Positions 35,620-41,093 of a stretch of DNA of 41,093 bases are shown in pieces. The notes beneath the pieces are model-generated. The model saw only the letters and a program-made list of their open reading frames with translations. It made no database searches and had not been told where the DNA came from. The position numbers were made by a program, and so were the translations under genes. Positions within the stretch are counted from its first letter, which is position 1. The number at the start of each line of letters is the position of its first letter. Origin of the DNA: Odoribacter lunatus (lineage in GTDB: Bacteria; Bacteroidota; Bacteroidia; Bacteroidales; Marinifilaceae); NCBI RefSeq assembly GCF_943193135.1, contig NZ_CALPCZ010000023.1, positions 1 through 41,093 of the forward strand, read 5' to 3'.

Positions 35620-38610
35620 TTATTTTTTACCGGCATTCTTTTTTTGTTCGAAGCGTTGTCTTAAATCATAAGAGATTGGAGTAGCCACGAACAAAGAAGA
35701 ATAAGTACCGACAACAATACCGATTAATAAGGCGAATACAAAACCTTTGATGGAAGTTCCACCGAAAAGGAAGATAGCCAATAATACGACAATCGTTGAT
35801 AAAGAAGTACTGAACGTACGGCGTAAGGTAGAGTTCAGAGCTTCATCGGTTACCTCCATATCACTGCGTTTCGGATACAGTGAGTGATATTCCCGGATTC
35901 GGTCAAATACAACAACCGTATCATTAATGGAGTATCCTACAACCGTTAATATAGCAGCAATGAAAGCCTGGTCAATTTCCAGAGAGAAAGGAAGCAATCC
36001 GGATAAAATAGAGAAAGCGCCCATAACAATGATAACATTGTGAGCCAATCCGATAACGGCACCTGCACCATACTGCCAGTTAGAGAAACGTACCATAATG
36101 TAAAGGAATATACCGATTAAAGCGAAAATGACAGACCAAAAAGCTGCTCTGGTAATATCTTCCGCAACGGCAGGTCCTACCTTCTCTGACATTTGGCGAT
36201 TCTCTTCCAGGAATTGTTCTCTGGAAGTTCCCTCCGGTAAATAGGATTTCAAACCTTCGTACAGCAAAGTTTCCACTTCATCGTCCACTTCAAGTCCTTC
36301 TTCGTCAATCTTGTATTTCGTGGTAATTCTTACCTGATTCTCTCCACCGAACGTTTTTACCTCGGGAGCACTGCCGTACACTTTTTCCAGATTAGCGGCA
36401 ACCTCTTCAACTTGTACCGGTTGGTCAAAAACAACCGTGTATGTTCTACCGCCGACAAAGTCGATACCTTTGTCTAATCCTTTCGTTGAAAGGAAAGCAA
36501 TCGAAGCAATGACAGCAATAGCTGAAATAGTATAAGATATCGTCCGTTTCTTTAAGAACGGGAACTTCGGATTTCTTAGCCAGTTTGCAGTCATGGCTGT
36601 TGTGAACGATACATTTTCATTCTTAGCCGTAGCACGTTCCAGAATCAGGCGGGTAATAAAAATAGCACAGAACAGAGAAGAGAAAATACCGATAATCAAG
36701 GTCGTTGCGAAACCTTTAATCGGACCCTCTCCGAAATAATAAAGAATAAATCCGGTAAGCAACGTTGTCAAGTTACCGTCGATAATAGCGGAATAGGCAG
36801 CATTGTAACCGTCCTTAATTGCTAACTTCAAACCTTTTCCTCCGCGGCGTTCCTCTTCGATACGTTCGTAAATCAATACGTTGGCATCAACTGACATACC
36901 CATCGTCAATACAATACCGGCAATACCCGGCAACGTCAATACCGCTCCAATGGAAGCCAAAATACCGAACAGGAAAAACAGGTTGGCCAATAATGCGATG
37001 TCTGCTGCCAAACCGGCTCCTTTACTGTAAAAGAACAACATGTAAACCAATACCAAAGCAAAGGCAATGATGAAAGACCACATACCTGTTTGGATAGACT
37101 CTTGTCCCAAAGACGGTCCCACGATTTCGTCAGCGATAATGCGTGCAGGAGCAGGCAATTTACCTGATTTTAAAATATTGGCTAAGTCTTCCGCTTCTTT
37201 AACATCAAAACTTCCGCTGATTTGTGAACTTCCTCCTTTAATTTCTGAATTTACGTTCGGGGCAGATACAACATAACCGTCCAAAACAATAGCAATACAA
37301 CGATTAATGTTGTCTTTCGTCAGACGGGCCCAAATCTTGGAACCCTCTCCGTTCATATTCATGGAAACAACCGGATGACCGTTGTTTTGGCTGTCGAAAG
37401 ATTTACGGGCATCTACAATAACACCGCCGTCCAAAGGAGCTTTTCCGTCACGGGTGGTGATTTTTATAGCATGCAAGCCGATGATTTCGCCGCTGGGTTT
37501 CATTTCCCAAACCAAACGGGCGTTTCTCGGGATTAAAGATTTTACTTGTGGCAGGGCCAATAATTTATTTACGGCGCTGGTATCTTTCAATCGAGCGTAT
37601 CCGACTACAGAGCCCGGTCTCAACGAACCGTCTTGTCCGACAGCAGGAGTTAAGACAGAGAATAACGGATTTTGTTTCCGGAATTCTTCTTCATTGTTCA
37701 ATAAATTCAATGAATCGGAAGAAGCTGCCTGACGAAGCAATTCATTGCCTTGGGTCGTATCGGCAACACTTTCTTGTGTCGGAGCAACCGTACTTGCTTG
37801 TTCCAATCCCAAAATATCATTGGTGCGTTCAATTTCTCTGACCTTCTCATTGATACTGGCCAAATGAGGATAAAATTCGGAATTATCGAACGTCTCGAAG
37901 AATTCCAAAGCGGCAGTTCCCTGCAATAATTTTCTTACGCGCTGTGCATCTTTGATACCCGGAAGCTCAATATTAATACGTCCTGAAATATCAGCCTTGC
38001 GGATATTGGGTTGGGCAACACCGAAGCGGTCGATACGGGTACGCAAAATATTAAACGTATTATCGATGGCAGCATCAGCCTCTTTGCGGATAACATTTAA
38101 CACCTCCTTATTGCTGGCTCCGATTTTGATTTTTTCTTTCATCTCAACGGTTCCGAAAATATCGGGAGAAGCCAATTGTGCATCGGGAGCGATTCTTTCA
38201 AAAGCCTCACCGAAAAGGGTTACAAAATCCTTCGGGCTCTTGCTTCTCATCTGTATCGCTTCATTCAATGCCTGATTGAATGCCGGGTCTGTGGTATTGT
38301 TCGCTAAACTGCGTACGACATCAACGACATCAACTTCCATCGTTACGTTCATACCGCCGCGCAAGTCCAAACCCAACGGTAGTTCTAACTCTTTACATTC
38401 TTTGTACGTGAATTTTGTCAACCCGAGGAAATTATAAATAGCCTGGTTGGCAACGGAATCCAGATATGCTCTTTCTTTTGCGGGATCGCCTGCGGCAAAC
38501 TCCCGCGCCGCTTTCTCCACCTGGGATGTTTTGAAAGTGAAAAACAACTGGTAAGCACTTACTAAAGCCAAAGCGATTGTAAGTAATGTAATTGCTCCTT
38601 TGTTTCGCAT
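35620..38610 (-). CDS. secDF: Protein translocase subunit SecDF (fused)
   Basis: SecDF pulls exported proteins through SecYEG using the proton gradient. This 996-aa product joins SecD and SecF in one chain, as in many Bacteroidota. The SecD half has an N-terminal TM helix (GAITLLTIALALVSAYQLFF), LDLRGGMNVTMEVDV, a large periplasmic P1 region and a TM bundle (~510-665) with GMSVDANVLIYERIEEERRG. The SecF half begins near 690 with its own TM helix, KGIDFVGGRTYTVVF, and GYSINDTVVVFDRIREY near 888. It would supply unfolded substrate for both the Bam and T9SS pathways. Confidence 0.96.
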   Translation of the reverse strand: MRNKGAITLLTIALALVSAYQLFFTFKTSQVEKAAREFAAGDPAKERAYLDSVANQAIYNFLGLTKFTYKECKELELPLGLDLRGGMNVTMEVDVVDVVRSLANNTTDPAFNQALNEAIQMRSKSPKDFVTLFGEAFERIAPDAQLASPDIFGTVEMKEKIKIGASNKEVLNVIRKEADAAIDNTFNILRTRIDRFGVAQPNIRKADISGRINIELPGIKDAQRVRKLLQGTAALEFFETFDNSEFYPHLASINEKVREIERTNDILGLEQASTVAPTQESVADTTQGNELLRQAASSDSLNLLNNEEEFRKQNPLFSVLTPAVGQDGSLRPGSVVGYARLKDTSAVNKLLALPQVKSLIPRNARLVWEMKPSGEIIGLHAIKITTRDGKAPLDGGVIVDARKSFDSQNNGHPVVSMNMNGEGSKIWARLTKDNINRCIAIVLDGYVVSAPNVNSEIKGGSSQISGSFDVKEAEDLANILKSGKLPAPARIIADEIVGPSLGQESIQTGMWSFIIAFALVLVYMLFFYSKGAGLAADIALLANLFFLFGILASIGAVLTLPGIAGIVLTMGMSVDANVLIYERIEEERRGGKGLKLAIKDGYNAAYSAIIDGNLTTLLTGFILYYFGEGPIKGFATTLIIGIFSSLFCAIFITRLILERATAKNENVSFTTAMTANWLRNPKFPFLKKRTISYTISAIAVIASIAFLSTKGLDKGIDFVGGRTYTVVFDQPVQVEEVAANLEKVYGSAPEVKTFGGENQVRITTKYKIDEEGLEVDDEVETLLYEGLKSYLPEGTSREQFLEENRQMSEKVGPAVAEDITRAAFWSVIFALIGIFLYIMVRFSNWQYGAGAVIGLAHNVIIVMGAFSILSGLLPFSLEIDQAFIAAILTVVGYSINDTVVVFDRIREYHSLYPKRSDMEVTDEALNSTLRRTFSTSLSTIVVLLAIFLFGGTSIKGFVFALLIGIVVGTYSSLFVATPISYDLRQRFEQKKNAGKK

Positions 38611-38671
38611 TTTGTTAGTTAATTTTTGATATTATTTTAGATTATATTTCTTCCATGAAGATTTTAATGCG

Positions 38672-38679
38672 CAAAAGTA
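38672..38679 (-). promoter_or_regulatory. -7 promoter element of secDF
   Basis: Read on the minus strand the site is TACTTTTG, an exact TAnnTTTG match, 61 bases before the ATG. I see no TTTG at the -33 distance. Confidence 0.5.
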
Positions 38680-38731
38680 TAATATTTTTTTGAATATCTC
38701 TAGGTGTATGGAGAAAAATAGGCATAAAAAA

Positions 38732-38755
38732 GAGACTGCCGTTGTCGGCAGCCTC
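38732..38755 (-). terminator. Rho-independent terminator of mdh
   Basis: On the minus strand GAGGCTGCCG (38755-38746) pairs with CGGCAGTCTC (38741-38732), with one G-T pair and a 4-base loop, and is followed by a run of T residues (to 38726). It begins 27 bases after the mdh stop. Confidence 0.88.
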
Positions 38756-38782
38756 TTCGTATAAAATTATCGGTTTTACGCC

Positions 38783-39718
38783 TTAAAACATTTTCATATT
38801 GTCCAAAACACTCATGACGCTTTTTACAGCTTCTGCCGATTTGGCCAATAACTGTTTTTCTTCTGCGTTCAAAGATACCTCTACCACCTTCTCGATACCA
38901 TTCTTGCCTAAGATAACGGGAACACCTAAATAAATGTTCTTCATGCCGTATTCTCCGTTCAACATGGCACATACCGGGAATACCCTTCTGGAATTGCAGA
39001 TGATAGCTTCTACCATTTGGGCAGCTGCGGCGCCCGGAGCATACCAGGCGGAAGTACCCATTAATTTTACCAATTCACCGCCGCCTACTTTCGTCCTTTC
39101 AATAATAGCGTTCAACTTGTCACTGTCAATTAATTCGGTAACGGGGATACCTGCTACAGTCGTATATCTGGGCAGCGGGACCATCGTGTCTCCGTGGCCG
39201 CCTAATAACAATGCCTGAATATCTTTGGGAGAAACATTCAATGCTTCAGCCAAAAATGCTTTGTAACGGGCTGTATCAAGAATACCTGCCATACCGAATA
39301 CTTTGGATGAATCCACTTTGGCAGCCAGGAAAGCACAGTAGCACATAACGTCCAACGGATTGGAAACGATAATGATTTTAGCCTTCGGAGAATACTTGAT
39401 AATATTTTCCGTAACGGATTTTACAATACCGGCATTGGTGGAAATCAAATCGTCACGGCTCATTCCCGGTTTGCGGGGAAGTCCGGAAGTAATAACCACA
39501 ACCTCAGAATCGGCAGTAGCGGTGTAATCATTCGTTACGCCCTTGATGCGGGTGTCATACATGTTAATCGGGGCTGTTTGCCACATATCCAGGGATTTCC
39601 CTTCTGAAACACCTTCTTTGATATCCAAAAGAACAACTTCATTTACGATATCTTTTTCAGCAATGCAATTGGCACAGGTTGCGCCTACGTTACCGGCTCC
39701 TACAACTGTTACTTTCAT
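38783..39718 (-). CDS. mdh: Malate dehydrogenase
   Basis: It interconverts malate and oxaloacetate with NAD in the cytoplasm. The 311-aa product belongs to the LDH-like MDH group. It has VVGAGNVGATCANCIA (Rossmann fold), the substrate-binding GLPRKPGMSRDDL, whose arginines favour malate over lactate, VSNPLDVM, the catalytic pair in LDTARYK and GGHGDTMVP. It is monocistronic, bounded by its own promoter and terminator, and divergent from ddl. Confidence 0.96.
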   Translation of the reverse strand: MKVTVVGAGNVGATCANCIAEKDIVNEVVLLDIKEGVSEGKSLDMWQTAPINMYDTRIKGVTNDYTATADSEVVVITSGLPRKPGMSRDDLISTNAGIVKSVTENIIKYSPKAKIIIVSNPLDVMCYCAFLAAKVDSSKVFGMAGILDTARYKAFLAEALNVSPKDIQALLLGGHGDTMVPLPRYTTVAGIPVTELIDSDKLNAIIERTKVGGGELVKLMGTSAWYAPGAAAAQMVEAIICNSRRVFPVCAMLNGEYGMKNIYLGVPVILGKNGIEKVVEVSLNAEEKQLLAKSAEAVKSVMSVLDNMKMF

Positions 39719-39780
39719 GTTTTTATTTTTTAGTTATTAGTGAATTTTTTATTTGTCGTCGGATATTATTTTCCGCTGGT

Positions 39781-39811
39781 CAAATTTAGCCCTTTTTTTA
39801 TTCTTCCCAAA
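39781..39811 (-). promoter_or_regulatory. Consensus Bacteroides-type promoter of mdh
   Basis: On the minus strand TTTG (39811-39808), a 19-base spacer and TAAATTTG (39788-39781) give an exact TTTG-N19-TAnnTTTG match, 62 bases before the mdh ATG. Confidence 0.8.
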
Positions 39812-39839
39812 AATTAGGGATTTTTTTCTCTAATTTCCC

Positions 39840-39847
39840 TATTTTTG
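39840..39847 (+). promoter_or_regulatory. -7 promoter element of ddl
   Basis: TATTTTTG matches TAnnTTTG exactly and lies 49 bases before the ddl ATG. There is no TTTG at -33. It lies close to the divergent mdh promoter. Confidence 0.5.
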
Positions 39848-39896
39848 CACTTCGTAAAGAAGATATTTTTAAAATTCATATTAATTGATACCAGGG

Positions 39897-40871
39897 ATGA
39901 AAAAGAATATTGTTGTTATTGCAGGCGGAAATTCTTCCGAATACGGGGTTTCCATACAATCGGGAAATCATATTTTTTCGGAAATAGACGGCGAACGTTA
40001 TAATAAATATTTGATGATATTGAAGGGATGGGAATGGAATGTTGAAGTGGACGGAAAAGATTATCCGGTGGATAAAAATGATTTTTCATTTTGCCGGAAT
40101 GGGGAAAAGATAGTTTTTGATTACGCTTATATTACAATACATGGTATTCCGGGAGAAAACGGCATGTTGCAGGGCTATCTGGATATGATGGGGATACCTT
40201 ATTCTACATGCAGTTTGCTGGGAGAAGCGATAACCTTTGATAAATATACGTGTACGAACTATTTGCAGGGCTTTGGCATAGAGACAACCAATCCGTTGAT
40301 GTTGGTGCGTGGCAAGACGTATGATTTGGATTCCGTGTTGGAAACTGCTGGCTTGCCTTGTTTTGTAAAACCGAACGCGGAGGGTTCCAGCTTCGGCGTA
40401 TCGAAGGTCAAGACCAAAGCCGATTTACAGCAGGCTTTGGACACAGCTTTTGAGAAATGCCGGGAAGTATTGGTCGAGACATTTATTGACGGAACGGAAT
40501 TCACATGTGGATTATATAAAGCGGGGGACAAAAAAGTGATTTTCCCTGTAGCGGAAGTGGTACCGAAGAAAGAGTTTTTTGATTATGATGCCAAATACAA
40601 CGCCTCCTGGTCGGATGAAATCATTCCCGGGCGTTTTTCGGAAGAAATAACTGAAAAGATACAGAACATGGCATCGGAAGTTTACGACATTCTTCGCTGT
40701 GAAGGCATTGTTCGTATAGACGGTTTTGTGCAGGGGGACAAAGTCATCATGCTGGAGGTAAATACAACGCCGGGTATGACTGCAAACAGCTTTATACCTA
40801 AAATGGTTAAGGTCATGGGAATTGCCTTGCGGGATGTCTTGACAGATATTATAGAGAATAAATTAAGATAA
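39897..40871 (+). CDS. ddl: D-alanine--D-alanine ligase
   Basis: It makes the D-Ala-D-Ala dipeptide for peptidoglycan precursors, using ATP. I prefer ATG 39897 (324 aa) over an in-frame TTG at 39885. Motifs are VIAGGNSSEYGVSIQSG, IHGIPGENGMLQGYLDM, the ATP-grasp VKPNAEGSSFGVSKV, the omega-loop region FFDYDAKY with its conserved Tyr, and EVNTTPGMTANSFIPKM. These fit a D-Ala-D-Ala enzyme, with no sign of a lactate- or serine-type ligase. Confidence 0.95.
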   Translation: MKKNIVVIAGGNSSEYGVSIQSGNHIFSEIDGERYNKYLMILKGWEWNVEVDGKDYPVDKNDFSFCRNGEKIVFDYAYITIHGIPGENGMLQGYLDMMGIPYSTCSLLGEAITFDKYTCTNYLQGFGIETTNPLMLVRGKTYDLDSVLETAGLPCFVKPNAEGSSFGVSKVKTKADLQQALDTAFEKCREVLVETFIDGTEFTCGLYKAGDKKVIFPVAEVVPKKEFFDYDAKYNASWSDEIIPGRFSEEITEKIQNMASEVYDILRCEGIVRIDGFVQGDKVIMLEVNTTPGMTANSFIPKMVKVMGIALRDVLTDIIENKLR

Positions 40872-41093
40872 GTTTAAAATAGCTTCCTTCCTCCATAGCG
40901 GGGGAGGAAGATATATTCCATTATCTGCTGATTCGCTGAATCATTCTACCTGCTTTCCTTAAAAGCGTTATTCCCCATTTGGAACACATCTGAATAGTTA
41001 AGTAGAAACAATATCCTCTCTTCCTAAGAGAAATTGCAGTATGTAAAATAGATTGTAATACCTTAGTAAATAGGAAAAATCAATTTAACTTTT
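40872..41093. other. Terminal intergenic stretch with small hairpins only
   Basis: These 222 bases hold three inverted repeats: CTTCCTCC/GGAGGAAG (40887-40894 and 40903-40910), GATTC/GAATC (40930-40942) and TCTCTT/AAGAGA (41017-41031). The first may help end the ddl transcript but lacks a T tract. No convincing gene, RNA or mobile element was seen. Confidence 0.5.

Noticed and set aside
38700-38972. A 90-codon minus-strand frame overlapping the end of mdh
   Set aside because: It is out of frame with mdh, runs through the mdh terminator hairpin, and its sequence is a charged shadow of the mdh codons.
40887-40910. Hairpin after ddl as a rho-independent terminator
   Set aside because: The 8-bp stem is GC-rich enough but is followed by ATATATTCC rather than a T tract, so I list it only as a hairpin.
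40921-40989. A 22-codon minus-strand frame (MCSKWGITLLRKAGRM...)
   Set aside because: It looks slightly protein-like, but it is very short, an in-frame stop lies a short way upstream near the window edge, and no family is recognisable.

Overview
The window looks like chromosomal DNA from a member of the Bacteroidota, most likely order Bacteroidales. The evidence is a type IX secretion (T9SS) type B sorting domain, a PorP/SprF-family protein, a fused SecDF, two OmpH/Skp genes after bamA, TAnnTTTG promoter -7 elements, weak use of Shine-Dalgarno sites, and AT-rich DNA. The genus cannot be fixed from the sequence alone. No rRNA, tRNA, CRISPR array, insertion sequence or phage gene was seen.

Region 1 (1-21769) is a surface-adhesin locus of five same-strand genes. 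Three giant secreted proteins built of Ig/PKD-like repeats come first: at least 2437 aa (5' end outside the window), about 2214 aa and 1569 aa. They are followed by a PorP/SprF-like outer-membrane protein and a periplasmic TPR/beta-propeller protein that ends in SPOR-like domains. Only the third giant protein carries a recognisable T9SS type B C-terminal signal. The first two instead share a ~330-residue C-terminal domain that I do not recognise. The layout resembles sprB-sprF: an adhesin, its SprF-type export partner, and a PorE-like periplasmic anchor. A strong hairpin closes the region at 21788-21813.

Region 2 (21952-28413) is an envelope-biogenesis cluster: a four-helix-bundle protein, nadK, a PorG-like barrel, uppS, bamA and two ompH/skp genes, ending at a rho-independent terminator. 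Several genes overlap or nearly abut. NADP supply, undecaprenyl lipid carrier, outer-membrane barrel assembly and a T9SS ring partner are therefore encoded together.

Region 3 (28504-35537) holds murI, a bifunctional (p)ppGpp synthetase/hydrolase, a Fur-family regulator, purA and a CPA2-type cation/proton antiporter whose start overlaps the purA stop. A bidirectional terminator separates it from region 4 (35620-40871). There secDF and mdh lie on the minus strand, and ddl diverges from mdh. The mdh promoter matches the Bacteroides consensus (TTTG-N19-TAnnTTTG). The last 222 bases hold only small hairpins.

The least explained material is in region 1: the unrecognised C-terminal domain shared by the two largest proteins, SPOR domains where related anchors have OmpA, and near-identical tandem repeats that suggest recent expansion.
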